Source: Anisakis pegreffii (Eukaryota; Nematoda; Chromadorea; Rhabditida; Anisakidae). From it: a stretch of 64,000 bases of DNA. The first letter of the stretch is position 1. Each line of letters begins with the position of its first letter. Below are positions 37,497-49,924 of the stretch, in pieces. The translations under genes and the position numbers were made by a program. Location of the stretch: contig JAPYMA010001023.1 of the NCBI GenBank assembly GCA_035041965.1, positions 62,001 to 126,000 on the forward strand, read 5' to 3'. The notes beneath the pieces are model-generated. The model had not been told where the DNA came from. It searched no databases and worked only from the letters and a program-made list of their open reading frames with translations.

Positions 37497-40400
37497 TCAG
37501 TCCAAAAAATATTACACGCACGAACTCAATCGCTCATTTATCTCACAGACAGTCGTCGCTGAATAGTGGACATATCATATCGTATGTTCGGTGAGCATCT
37601 AGAAGTGCAACAATTTCCACGAATCTGTAAACATCGCAATTGCAGTCTGTCGAGCGCAATTTAACAATGATTTTATGCATCGTCGCGAATTAGTCAAACG
37701 TTGAGAATATGAATGATTTAGTTGGGAGCGATGCTTTTCAGTTAATACTTCACAGCGAAGCCGTATTCATATTATAGATAGATTTCGAAATGAGAATTCA
37801 AAGGAGAAATTGGCGAGAATTTACAAAATTGCATATTAAGTTCGCGAGTGTTCTAGTGGAATAACCAGCAAGAGCTCATATAATCCCAGACCATATAAAG
37901 ATATTTCGAGCTGCCAAGTAGTTTGTAATTTCGAGATGCCTAATGGCATGCAAAAAGCAAATTCTAATTCTTTTCTAAACAACTCTACGCATTCGACAGT
38001 TGTCCGTGTGGAATTTGTCACAGGATTGATTGCTTGACTTCTGCTTCCATAACATACTCGAATAATGCACGTCCTCCATTTCATGAAGTTTCTCGCACGT
38101 TTCATGAATCTCTCAACTCCGATTTATTTCACAATAGAAAAATACTAGTTAGCAGCTGGCCTCTAAGTCGATCAAAATAAAACTGATCAGATCATTAGAA
38201 TGATCTCATTCGATCACATTCATTAAGAATGCTGATGCTTTCCATACGAATGAATTACGGTCATCCACTCGTCAAAGTTGATTTAGGGAACTCACGAACC
38301 TCAATTCATAAGAGTGTCAATAATGTGAATTCACTTACGATACATTGACATCAAAAACAACAGAATATGAACAAATGCTAGATATTTGCTAGCAGAATTG
38401 ATTAAAAGTCAATGTTGAAACGAAATTAAAAACAGCAAAACACATTCATTGAAACGATGGACGCGAAATGATTAGCCATGAATTTGCTAGGGTGTAATGA
38501 AATTGCCGCTTTACTGCACCTCAACAATTCAATTAATTCTTTGAATTTGACGGACGAACGAATAGAATAAACAAATTCGTTTCACGATAGTAATTTATGA
38601 AATTGATTCATGTGAAAATTTTTCGAATAGAATCGAAAACATCAAAGAGATGGCAGTCAGTAAAATAAATCAACTGAATGTCTTTCATTATCTGCTTCAG
38701 TCGAATGCGATTTGTTCGCGAATGGCTGCTTTGAGGAAGATGAATAGATGAATGAGAAGGAGAACGAAATGAATCGATGAACGAAACTGAAACCGACTAG
38801 AAGAGATGTCAAAATCAGTTGCTGTGTATGATAGTAAAGGCTAGTGAATTTGAATTTGAGTTTTGATGATCAGTAGATGAGTACGGCATAAACATTAGCG
38901 TTCACTCACATGAGGTTCAGATGAACGGACCCTGCATCATTTTCAGATGTTTCGCACTGAATCTGCAGTGACACCTACTTGGTAAAAAAAATCTGAAAGC
39001 AAGGCTCTAATCAATATTTTACGTAAGCAGCAATTTTAAAATTTCAAATATCAGTAATAAACTGAGTGATTTCTGTAACTGTTCAAGCAGGCTCTCCAGT
39101 TACTGCAAGGAGTCATAAAGAATAGAGTGCCTGAAATCTTGAATACTTTTGTGTGGGTTCATTGGTATGTCGCTTCAATGAAAAGCCAACAGCTTTCTCT
39201 ACACAAGTTTTCGGAGCGAAAAAAATGACAAAAATGCGATCTTGGTCTTAAGCAAATATTCCGTTACACGCAATCGAATTGATCACACAGCCGCAATTCC
39301 ATCGAAGGCTGTAATCTGTTCGCATTTGCGTGATATCACAACAAATGTGAAGCAAATCGCTTGAATTCAAATGATACTTGAATAATGATGTGGCTTTTGT
39401 TTCAGTGCATTCAACACGAGGACATGACGTGATACTGAAACAGTTTGTAGGTGGGTTACATCAAGGAATTTTTAACAATGCACAGAAAAAAATAAGAATG
39501 TCATTTTATAAACGACATTAATTTTTTTCACCGGATGCAGAGAGCTAACTAATCTCTCAGAAAACATATGACTCGAGCAATTCATAAGATATTCGACCTA
39601 ATCAATTATTGCTCTCAAATGCATATTCTAGAACATTTTCATAAAGCTGCGTATGAAACGACGTTTCCCCTGTAATGTCAGAGATTCTTTAGCAATGAGC
39701 AGAGTTTTCATCTAAACGTGAGTTGTTCAGGTTCAGTTAGCAAAACATTCACAAATGTTCATCTGTCTATCTATCATACACCAAATCCTTCATTCTTTTA
39801 CTGTTTTTGACACTTCTTTTTTGCTATATATGCTAGATCCTAGCAAATTAGCAAATATTTGTGTTGGAACAATGAAAGAAAATATTCATCAGCAGAAAGA
39901 AGTACACTATCAGAATACCTAATAAAGCACGGCACGTTTGAGCAGTTTTCACTAAATTTAGTCCCTGGATAACGGATATCGAACAATAAGAAAGTAACAT
40001 ACTCGGAAACCTATTTGTACTTGCTAATTGCAGTTTTGAAAAAGGATGCATTCACGATTGGATACAATCTTTGTTCAGTTCAAAAGAATCGTATTATTGC
40101 ACTACTATTGTTCAATCAAGCAAACCTTTTAACTAAATTAAGTAGAATAGCACCGCGATGGCAGAGTTGAGCTTGATGATACGAAGAAAAGAGTAACCAT
40201 TCAAAACACTAAAATGCTTTGATATCAACTAAATTGGATTGCAGAGATGTTTGTCTGAATGGAGAAAGAAGTACTCAAATGTCTGCTGAAGTTCGAGCGA
40301 ACAGTCGCATTCATAGGCTAATAAAATACCTACAAACTGAAACCTAACATAGAGAAATCCTAATTGGAGAAGATATAATGACTTGCTACACGCCTTTCAA

Positions 40401-43400
40401 CTTTTCAATGGTGTCTTCCTCAATGGAAGGGAAAAATTCAATTGCTTTTCAAATGGCACTGGAAATTGCGTTCACAAATGAGGTTCACAAATCCCTGGAG
40501 AAGTAAATCATCGGTGCGATGAACTAATTCTCTGATTGACAGAATGTAGTTATATGAAGGCAATATGGACTACGAAGAAAGCAATAAAGGAATTGCGTAA
40601 TATGATGCTGAGGCATCTGATGATCTACAGCCCACGTCTTTGCAGCGGGAGGTTTTTTTGCGTCTCCATCTTCAGCTGACGTTGATTCGTTCTTGGAATG
40701 TTGGTAGCACATTCTGAGCATCTCTCAATGAAATGACCTTTATGAATTCATCGAATACAAAGACAGCACAGATATAATGATGGGTCTTTATACGTGATTT
40801 CATGACTGCTCTCCTGGAAGTAATTTGGAGTTCGAATGAACAATGTCAATCACAATAGTGAAAATGACACTGAAAATAATGGTTTGAGTGGACTGGAAAA
40901 TGCGAATGATTTACTGAAGCGATTCGTTACTTTCGCGGCGTTCATGTTTGTGTCATTTAGCATGGAAATTTGCAGTGGTGATAGTATGAAAAGTTGAAAT
41001 TACAGTAACAAGAGGCAACAGGCACAACTGCAAACAAAACATTTCACATACTTATTACAGTTTATTTAATCGAATGAACACTCTCGGCTGCCGAAGAACA
41101 TGGGATTAAGAACAAATTCGTGCCACTACGATCAACACTGATCAAGGGATCAATCAGTTACAGTCAAAATTGCAACCTATCATTCAGCAGAAATCATAAT
41201 TTCGAAGTGAGTGAGCATGATCACTTTCAAATCATCCAAATCAGTTTGTCGTTGTTTAGCTGCTCCTCAAGCAATCCTAACTAGCTTCCTTGAATGCACC
41301 ATATGAAAGGTATTAAAAAAGCTCAACTCATGCTTCAGCTCGTCAATCTAGCATTACGTTTGCCACCTCATTATGGAGCACTTGTGAAATAGGCAATTGG
41401 GTATTTGAGAAATTGGGTATGCATAAAACATTCACATGCATATGCGAACAAGAACAGATGTAAACGAACGTGATGGATGGATATATGAAGGATAAACATT
41501 TGTTGAGAGTGAATAATGTGCATGATAAATCCATCTTCAGCAGTAAATGGCTTAGCATGCATGCACTCACTTCTCTTTCACGTCAAGCATTTTACATCAT
41601 GCTTTTCTTCGCCTTCATACATTTCAAGCTATGTGCTATAGCAAGCTATTGAATAGATAGAGGCTGTTTCATCGATTTTTACATAACTGAAGAAAGACAA
41701 GCATCGGATATGCAAATCGAAATAGCTTCACTCATTATTAGTCAGTCTTGTTTGGGTCATCCATGGCACCAAACGTTACAATGCTATATAAAAACAACTT
41801 TAATAGTTAATCCTTAGCTTGATAATATCCTTTGATTGGTAACATCCTTTGTTTAATCCTTTGCCTGATAATAAGCACTTTCTGCTCTGAAGAACACCTC
41901 GAAAATACCGAATACTTACGATTACATAAACGAAAGTAAAAATCTATAGGCTTCCATAAGATCGTTCGACTTTTTCACAAATGATTCACAGTACATTAAT
42001 TAGAGACAAGCAAGTTGGATGATCGCATGGATAGACTCAACTGATAGATGAATGCTAACGGTAAAGTGCATTAGAGAAAGGAAATTCTATCGGTTTGTTG
42101 TGAAAGGGAATCCGAGACTGGAGAAGAGATATTTGTTGGAGTGGAACGAAACGATGGAAAACATGAATTAATGATGACAACGTCCGAAAATGAAAATGAG
42201 GTATAGCTGAAAACAATCCAATTCAGTTCCTTTTCCCCAATGAATTTTCAATATGTTTGCTGAGCGCATTAACGACTAGGATTATAGTGAAAATGACGAG
42301 TACGATCAAAACTTAACACATTCGTCAAGTATCTTACGGTTTCAGTTACCATTTATTCAACAATAAGCAACGAATAAGTTCGTCTCACACGTCTGAACGA
42401 CATCCTGAAGATGAGAAACCACAGGAAGGAAGAACAAGACATTCATCAGTGAATTTGAAGAACGCACGTGATTCAAAGAGACATTCAATACGGATATAAT
42501 TTGAAGAATGCAAGAAAATTTCTCAAGCCAATCCGTTGGATTCAGTGAAAGCGCGATCTACCACATTAATGAGAATACTGACAAATTTGAAAAGATTGAC
42601 CACTCATATCTGATGGTTAGAAACTTGATCTCATGGACATCGAAAAAGCTAACGAGTCGACAGATGTGCGAAAGAAAATGAATGAACACTGATTTTTTTC
42701 CATTGAAGTGCTTCTTTCGGTTAAATTCATCGCCTATTTTTCAAACTGTCGGCTGAAAGGTAGCTAGAAGGCGATTGAGTCCATCGGATTATTTTTACCA
42801 CGCAGGCCTCTCAAGACAGGAGCTAAAAAGTACGACGTGTACTTTTCAAATCCAAAAACCAGAATTTACATTCATCATCGCACCATAACCATCAACTCGA
42901 ATGATGCCTTGAAAGATGTCAGTATATGATTGAACGCTATGAATAGGCTACAATTCGATTAGCAATTCTTTGCAGCGAAGTTGCTAGTTTTTGCTTCTGA
43001 AATCAAAAAACGAAACTATCAAAGGGTTGAACGATGTGCATTGGAGGAAAAGAGAGGAGCGGGTTGATACACGGAGCCGGGCTTGAAGGTGCTCTATCTT
43101 CGTTTACTGAGTCAACTGACCACAAATGACATTTGTCAGGCGAAAGAGGCTGGCAGACTTGTCACTTTAACAGATGACTTAATGCGGATCCACTAAACTG
43201 AATTACTGAGATATATACGTATGATATGCTGACTGATATCGAGGATGCCATGAATTTCAATGGATGGCAGGCTTTCACTCGTATAATGTGGTCGAAAAAC
43301 AAGCCTTTCGAAATGAGAGAACTGAAATAAGATCTTATTGCTCACATCAGTAAACAGATAATGATAGACTAGGCAGAAATAATACGATGAGCAACATGAA

Positions 43401-44354
43401 GAGAACATCTAAAGAGGACGAGATGCTATCAAGAAAGGGGAGGCTTTAGAAGCAACTGGAACCCAGCCACTAATTGCTGCATGCTGGAGGGTTCATTGCT
43501 GGAAAGCTTGACATGGATGTAGTGTTCGATAGACACGACTGAGTGAGGGAATAGTTATTGGGATAATGCTTCTGCGCGACGAAGAAAATAGAGACTATCG
43601 GATGTGCGTTCAGACGAATGCTTTACGAGATATAGATCGAGACAAGAAAGGCAACTAGGTTCATGCGAAACTAACATGGATATCGTCGCTCCACACTCCG
43701 AGAGCATGCTATGAGAGATGCTCAACCATTGAGCACCCACATATATTGGAAGCGTTCTCAACATGAGTGAGTGAAAGGCGTTATCGGAAAGGTTTATGAG
43801 TTTGCATAAGAGGTATTGGAAAGGAAGCACATGGAATGCATAGGAGTTTGTAAGGATTGGTTGCCATCAAGAGCATTCAGTTCAAAACAGGAAGTGGGGA
43901 AGGGAAGCTCATTTAACTTAAAAACATCCAGTATTTGAAAACATTTAGCTTTCGGTTTTGGAGCACATCTGTTTTTGAAGCGTTTTACGATGTATTCAGT
44001 TCAGTTTTTAGTCTGATCCATTCGTTCATGAGAACGTGCAACACATTATCGGTCTTCGTATTGTACAGCTCAAACTTCATGCTTTGGTGCATATCACTAA
44101 ACGATTTTCTATGACATGTATTTTCGGACGGTTTGTCCACTCATCATGCGCCAAAAATCTTCATTCTATTTGATCTACTGAGATACGTTAGTTAGCTTTG
44201 ATTATCACATAGCTAAAATCAGTGTGACCGTCGTTAAGCTAAAATCAGTGCGGAAAAATCACAAACAACTCACTTTCATGTGAGGAGTTTCTCACATTAG
44301 GCAGTCTCAAGCACATTCATTCTTATTAGCGAACATAAAGCTTCATTAAAAAAA
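37497..44354. other. Long gene-poor region upstream of unc-41
   Basis: About 7 kb between the unc-41 start and the TTR cluster, presumably holding the unc-41 promoter and enhancers. The only coding-like stretch is a minus-strand ORF at 40721-40524, which begins with an ATG and a hydrophilic N-terminus (NESTSAEDGDAKKPPAAKTW). The other ORFs, such as 43555-43830 minus, look like chance. No repeats of note seen. Confidence 0.45.
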
Positions 44355-44360
44355 TTTATT
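44355..44360 (-). terminator. Poly(A) signal of TTR gene A
   Basis: Minus-strand AATAAA about 130 nt past the stop at 44487. Confidence 0.55.
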
Positions 44361-44486
44361 CGATAATAAGGACAAAAAGATTCTATCAAATACAACATCG
44401 AAATTAGCAAAGAATAATACAGGACGGCAAAAACTCTAGTAAAATATCTTTAACTGTTCCACGAATCGTTGCTCCGAAAAACTGTA

Positions 44487-45462
44487 CTATTGGTCGATCC
44501 ACGTGTCCATTTCCGACTCCAGCGAGTGGTAGCGATCGAAATTCGGATTCCGCATCATCCGTGAAAGCAACATTTCGCGAGATTCCTTCTGAAAACCAAA
44601 AATTGATCGAAACAATTGCGTTCGCAGAAAAACATTTGACGAGTTTCACTGCTTGCAATAACATCACAAAAATTCAAAGAGATATGAATGCATTCATTTT
44701 AAGCCAACATACCGCAAATATCGTCTCCAAATTTATCACTCCAATGTTGAATGTTTTCTTAGGAACTCTATCGTTTGTGATGTACGATTGTGGAAGAATG
44801 AATCTCACTTTCCTATGTCCAGGCTGAAAACGCAATTTGTTCTTTTCATGAAAATGAATAGCAACTCGTTTGGTTGCTCCAAAACCTCTCACTCGACTGT
44901 TTAAAGTGTCGAATTCTGAGCAAATTTGTGACTTTCAATGATGTTTCCGACATCTGTTGAACCAGTGAACCTCGCTTAATCAAGTAATGCCTTTACTTGT
45001 TATGTAAATGACTGTTGGGAACACCTTTCGCGATCTGATGTGTTTAGATAATGCACTAAACGCACCTTAATGCTATCGTCACAATCGTGATAGACTTTGA
45101 AAACCGGATCAATCGGAGTTAACTCGGCCGTACCACCTGACAAACTGAATTTTCCGTCTGCGTCCGTATATCCTTGATCTAGGAGGTCGTCTGGATCAGG
45201 ACCTACAAACAAAGGCTTCTACAGTCAATTATCTGAATAAATCAGCACACAATCAAACTTTTGCTTAACAAAACTTTGTTCCAGCAATGAGAATTCAAGC
45301 GAGTTTACCTTCATCGTCATCCCAGAGTTTAACGCGTACCCTCGCAGCAGGTGCCTTACCGCATTTCAGTTGGCCTGTGACAGCAATAGACTGGTCGCGA
45401 AGCACTGCCAAAGAAGGAAGTATCGCGACAGCGAGCAAAACAAGCACCAATCGGTAAGTCAT
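44487..45462 (-). CDS. Transthyretin-like (TTR) secreted protein A (4 exons)
   Basis: Exons 45462-45309, 45202-45066, 44823-44713 and 44588-44487 give 167 aa. The signal peptide is MTYRLVLVLLAVAILPSLA. It is followed by the nematode transthyretin-like fold: QSIAVTGQLKCGKAPAARV, VKLWDDDEGPDPDDLLDQGY, then YHDCDDSIK. The two family cysteines (CG and HDC) are present. The third beta block is RKVRFILPQSYIT, then FNIGVINLETIFA. The last exon adds a longer charged tail (KESREMLLSRMMRNPN and on). Compared with TTR D, which ends seven residues after LETIFP, the tail is extended by about 26 residues. The family is a secreted, nematode-expanded group; one member is known to bind phosphatidylserine, but the specific role here is unknown. 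Confidence 0.9.
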
Positions 45463-46050
45463 GTTTTCGCTCGAATGAATGACACTTCTCGGATCGTATC
45501 ATTTGAAGGAAACGACCCGATCATATCAGTTTGATTACTTCGAAATTCCGTGAGATTGTTGTTTACTTGAGATGGTTTGTTTGCGAAGAAAATTGCAATC
45601 GTAAACGACATGTCGATTGCTTTTTGAAATGTGACCCTTCAACCAAAATCTCAGTAACTCAAATGCTTCACATCATTTCTTCATCCGACCACCTTTCATA
45701 TCAAACGAATTTGTCGAGTAATTGAGCAATTCTTCTGTGAATCAAGTGTCTTTCAGCAAAGATACTGCAGCATTAGATGGCTCCAGGAGGATCTAGAGCT
45801 ATGAACCGTCTCAGTGTAACATACTGATTAACACTACTTTCATTGCATTCATGGTCTGCAGATTATGTTTCCAGGAGAATGAGCATGAAACATTGCTGCT
45901 ACGCACTGAAATATCATCACATGAATTTGTTGAGATATTGGCGCATGTATTTGTCATTGAGATAGCTTTTTTGCAGTTGCAAGGGAAACCTCTCAATTAG
46001 TTTACGATTTTTAAGGATAGTTGACCATAACGACACTCAATACCTAAAAT

Positions 46051-46489
46051 GGTGCCCACACAATTTGTCTAAAGACGTTATGCCTAAGGACAGTTTGCCT
46101 AAAGACGTTATGCCTAAGGACAGTTTGCCTAACATACACCCGTTCAGAACATGTTGCGAATGTTCATCTCGTGGTTATCTGTACATATCAACGTTGGTGA
46201 TTTTAATGGCTTCAATCAAAGTTAAGTTTTGACCAATGAAGTTACCAAGAGCAAACAACGCGTCTAGTTCATCTTTATCACCGGCGATGGACAGCTTGCT
46301 TCAGCAGCCTCCTTCAAGTAACTATGTTTGCTTTCGTACACAACACATTTCCCATAAGAATAAAAGATGTTAGTTATTATTAATTATGCATGTCAAAATA
46401 CATGAAATTAGACAAAATGACATTAGGCAAACTCCATTAGGCAAACTGTCCGTTAGACAAAACGTCTTTAGACAAAATGTGCGGTCACG
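46051..46489. mobile_element. Candidate MITE / foldback element with long terminal inverted repeats
   Basis: The left arm (from 46051, GGTGCCCACACAATTTGTCT) matches the inverted right arm (ending 46489, read inward CGTGACCGCACATTTTGTCT). Both continue AAAGACGTT, then TAAnGACAGTTTGCCTAA. Subterminal GTTTGCCTAA/GTCTAAAGAC words repeat every 14-16 bp. About 270 bp of non-coding centre lies between the arms. TAAAAT occurs on both flanks (46045-46050 and about 46492-46497), a possible target-site duplication. No transposase ORF is present, so it would be non-autonomous. Confidence 0.65.
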
Positions 46490-46943
46490 AATAAAATATG
46501 GATCATTAATCAGAAAACACTTTCGATTATGTCAGATGAGCGAGCCTAACATGTCAGTCCAGTTGCCATTTATACCGTATGATGAAGTGTTCATCATTTG
46601 CACTCACCATCAGCTTCCCGAAACTAAAAATTTCCTCCACTCAGGTGTAATCACCACAAGAAATCAGTACAGAACCATCATAATTAAAAGTGATCGCAAG
46701 TACTAAAATAAACTCCATCGAATCATGACACTCCATTCTCATTTCTTGTTCCTCGATTTCTTCCCGAGATAGTCACGCAATTCCATTCTTTTTCGAAATC
46801 ACGGAATATTCGTCTGTCGTTCAGCTGACGTATGTAACCTATTTTTCATTCGAGTTTCGAGTTGCCGTCACATGGATTTGCCACTGTTTTTCTTCATTCG
46901 TTTTCCTCAGACACAGTTGATCAAATACAGATCAAATAATCTT

Positions 46944-47403
46944 ATATGAAAGGTGCAAATGTTTCATCGAGAGCAGCTCAATCGAACACAGCTTCGACTT
47001 TCTATGCAGAGGAATCGAACGAAAATAATGCGACCTTTAATAATGCTTTATGAAGCTTGAGAAGGTTATTTATTCGGTGAAAATATGTGAGTGCAAAACA
47101 AAAGTATTTTTATCAATGAGAATTGTTCGACTAAAGAAGGTATCACTTCGAGCGAACCGTTCCGAATGACGGCAAACTTCACGATGGAATTACTCGTCAA
47201 AACCCCATCCAGAATCTGCGAAGGTACTGGCCACCTTTCTTTTTTTTCATTTTTGATGTCAACAACTCACGTTCTTCTCCCTTCAAACAAGGCAACACTA
47301 TGTCAGATTGTAAACTGATAATGGCTCATGAACTGCAACGATCCGTTTAACTTTGATTGTTCAATCGTTCAGTAATTCACATGCTTACAGATGTTAACGG
47401 TTA
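46944..47403 (-). repeat. Tandem duplication, distal copy (carries TTR last exon 4b)
   Basis: About 460 bp, closely similar to 47440-47897 at a 496-bp offset (for example AGCTCAATCGAACACAGCTT at 46975 and 47471). It includes a terminal TTR-like exon and its AATAAA (47069-47074). Confidence 0.9.
47197..47280 (-). CDS. Second (distal) last exon of the TTR B locus, divergent reading
   Basis: It starts at an AAG acceptor (TTTGAAG) exactly like exon 4a and opens with the same nine residues GEERELLTS. It then shifts relative to 4a to read KMKKKKGGQYLRRFWMGF and a stop at 47197. If spliced to exon 3 it gives a more basic C-terminus. Its own poly(A) signal is kept at 47069-47074. It could be an alternative 3' exon or a decaying duplicate. 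Confidence 0.55.
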   Translation of the reverse strand, partial: GEERELLTSKMKKKKGGQYLRRFWMGF

Positions 47404-47439
47404 TGCTCATACTATTAAGATGACTTGTGATGAATCGTT

Positions 47440-47897
47440 ATATGAAAACTGCGAATGTTCGATCAAGGACAGCTCAATCGAACACAGCTTCGACTTACCA
47501 TTCAAAAGGAATCGAACGAAAATAATGCGAGCTCCAACAATGCTTTATGAAACTTGAGAAGGTTATTTATTCGGTGAAAATATGTGAGTACAAAACAAAA
47601 ATATTTTTTATCGATGAGAATTGTTCTATTAAAGAAGGTATCACTTCAAGCGAACTGTTCAGAATGTCGGCAAACTTCACGATGAAATTACTCGTCAAAA
47701 CCCCAGCCAGAATCTACGAGGTTGCTGACCTTGTCCCTTCTCTTTCTTGATGTCAACAACTCGCGTTCTTCTCCCTTCAAATAAGGCAACACTATGTCAG
47801 ATTATAGACTGATAATGGCTCATAAACTGCAACGATCCGTTTAGCTTTGATCGTTCAATCGTTCAGTAATTCGCATGCTTACAGGTGTTAACGGTTG
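47440..47897 (-). repeat. Tandem duplication, proximal copy (carries TTR last exon 4a)
   Basis: Partner of 46944-47403. It contains exon 4a of TTR gene B (47774-47688) and a minus-strand AATAAA at 47566-47571. Confidence 0.9.
47566..47571 (-). terminator. Poly(A) signal after exon 4a of TTR B
   Basis: Minus-strand AATAAA 117 nt past the stop codon at 47688. The same hexamer is kept in the duplicated copy at 47069-47074. Confidence 0.6.
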
Positions 47898-48838
47898 GAA
47901 TAATAAGCTGATTGAAATCGCTTGCGTTCACGATTTGAAAAGCACTCGTTGAATCAAACTGATTGAGTCTTTTTGCGACTGATTTAGTAGTATTGTTTCA
48001 TCGTTTCATCCTATGCTGTCACTCAAGAATGAAATCGATCGTTGAAAGACATACGGGAAAGATGGTCTCCAAATTGAGAACTCCAAGATCAAACGTCTTC
48101 TTCGGGACTTTGCCATTGGTGATGTACGACGATGGAATGCGGAATTTCACTTTTCTTTGACCAGGCTGTAAAGTGTTCATTTCATTTGACCATCACTTCA
48201 GCAAAACATACTCTGACTTGAACGAATCACCTAGTTGTATTACAACGGTTTACCTTATCACTCATTAAGTCGCAAACTCACTTGCACTGGAACATAACCA
48301 TTCAAGGTGGATATAATGAGATGATAACAGGTAAAAATGCCTTGTTTTTGATGGGCATCCAAAAGCTACCTTTAGGCCATCGTCACAGTCGTGATAAATT
48401 TTGAAGACCGGATCAATCGTCGTCAACTCGGATTCACCACCCTGTAGGTGGAACTGTCCCTGATTGTCCGTATATCCTTGAGCAAGCAGATCGTCAGGGT
48501 CAGGTCCTAAATTGCAATCATGAGCACTTTCAGTTACATGTATTCGGTTAAGGAGCAGTCCTATCTCACCAGGAATCTTTATAACATTTGGCGAATTTAC
48601 GCCGTTTCGTTTCAAGTGAATGATATCAGGCCTATGAAATAGGTGTTCAATTAATATTATCGGTTTCTATTAAGGTTTCAGTCGAGTCACCTGTGTCTTC
48701 CTCCCACAGTTTGATACGGTAGTTGGCTGCCGGTTGTGTACCACAAAGGAATTTACCAGTGACGGCCACTGACTGATCTCTTATGGCTTGGCTTACAGTA
48801 ACAATTGATAGGAGAACAATCACGAGATGGCTAGTCAT
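47688..48838 (-). CDS. Transthyretin-like (TTR) secreted protein B (4 exons)
   Basis: Exons 48838-48691, 48506-48370, 48165-48055 and 47774-47688 give 160 aa. The signal peptide is MTSHLVIVLLSIVTVSQA. TTR-like blocks follow: QSVAVTGKFLCGTQPAANY, IKLWEEDTGPDPDDLLAQGY, IYHDCDDGLK, RKVKFRIPSSYITNG and NLETIFP. The last exon (GEERELLTSRKRRDKVSN to GWGFDE) aligns with the end of TTR D (GEERDLF) and extends it. Its acceptor is AAG (TTTGAAG). The intron phases and exon lengths (148, 137, 111 nt) match its paralogues. A second first exon (49481-49334) and a second last exon (47280-47197) flank this gene. Secreted; partner unknown. Confidence 0.88.
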
Positions 48839-49333
48839 GATTGTAGACAATAACAAAAGTGGAAGGAATAAGTAGTTGGCGATAAGAGGGAGGTTCGTGA
48901 AATGTTTTTGTGGATGGTGAACTCAAACGAGGTGCTCAGGTTTGGTTAGCAGTGAGCAATGAGTAATTGCAATTGAAATCGTCAACAAAATGGTTTCGAG
49001 AGGAATTGATAAGCATTCCTTGTCGAATACATGAGCAATTAAACGTTATCATTGATACGAGTGATCGAGCATTCTCACAATTTCACTGCGATGTTTTCAT
49101 AACTTCTATCGCTGCTAATTCATATTTGATAAGCCCTTTAGCTTCAAACAACCGCCCTTTCGCATTAAAGTAAGTGAATTGCAGCCACACACACAAACAA
49201 TCCGAACATCCCCCGATTATATCACTTGAGCACTTATTGTTAAAGATTCTGTGAACATTAAGGGAGCAAAGTCTTGTAGAATATATCTACTGCAGATGAC
49301 AAAAATTTATTTGATTCTGCAGAAATCACTCAC

Positions 49334-49481
49334 CTGAATCTTCTTCCCAAAGTTTCACGCGTACATTACGAGCTGGTGCTGAACCACAAAGAAGCTTGCC
49401 ACGGACACCTACAGACTGATGGCGTATGGCCGTACAAAAGGCGACCAGCGTCAAAAGCAACAGAGCCAATCGAGACCACAT
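49334..49481 (-). CDS. Extra TTR signal-peptide exon upstream of gene B (alternative first exon)
   Basis: 148 nt, the same length and end phase as exon 1 of gene B. It codes MWSRLALLLLTLVAFCTA, then RHQSVGVRGKLLCGSAPARN and VKLWEEDSG, with a clean donor CAG|GTGAGT. No TTR exon 2 or 3 lies between it and gene B exon 1, so the only available partners are exons 2-4 of gene B (phase 1 joins correctly). It is either a promoter-specific alternative first exon or a gene that has lost the rest of its exons. Confidence 0.75.
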
Positions 49482-49924
49482 CTCAACTACAATGACAATA
49501 AGCAACAAATGAAAGACACTTTCCAAGTGATTTTATCATGGCAGCAAAATGTTGATTGAGGGCACTGTCCAGACAAAGTTTTTATTTTTTTGCTTTAATT
49601 TTATGACAAGCAAATAAGTTCTGAAGTGATATCGTATCATATCACAATAGTTTCAGTGCTTCCTTTCATTTTTCAGTGTGTATTCGTTCATCAATATGAA
49701 ATGTGCCCAATAAATTGCTTGCTTATCTTTGGGTATGCGAAAAATAATGAAGATACACATGAAGTGTTTCAGTAGAAAAATTCATCGCTCAACAACGTTT
49801 ATTGCCGTGTTGACTATTTTGCCAATAAGCGACGATTGACGACTGTCCGCTTATTTGTTTGCTTATACGCAAATGATTGGAAAGTGGTATATCAACGGAT
49901 GGTGCCGTAGAAGTTTAGTTCGTA

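Noticed and set aside
43555..43830. 91-codon minus-strand ORF
   Set aside because: Mixed composition with no homology recognised and no supporting signals.
48857..49333. Search for a missing TTR exon 2/3 between the extra first exon and gene B
   Set aside because: No sequence resembling the GPDPDDLL or YHDCDD blocks on the minus strand, so a complete separate TTR gene here is not supported.
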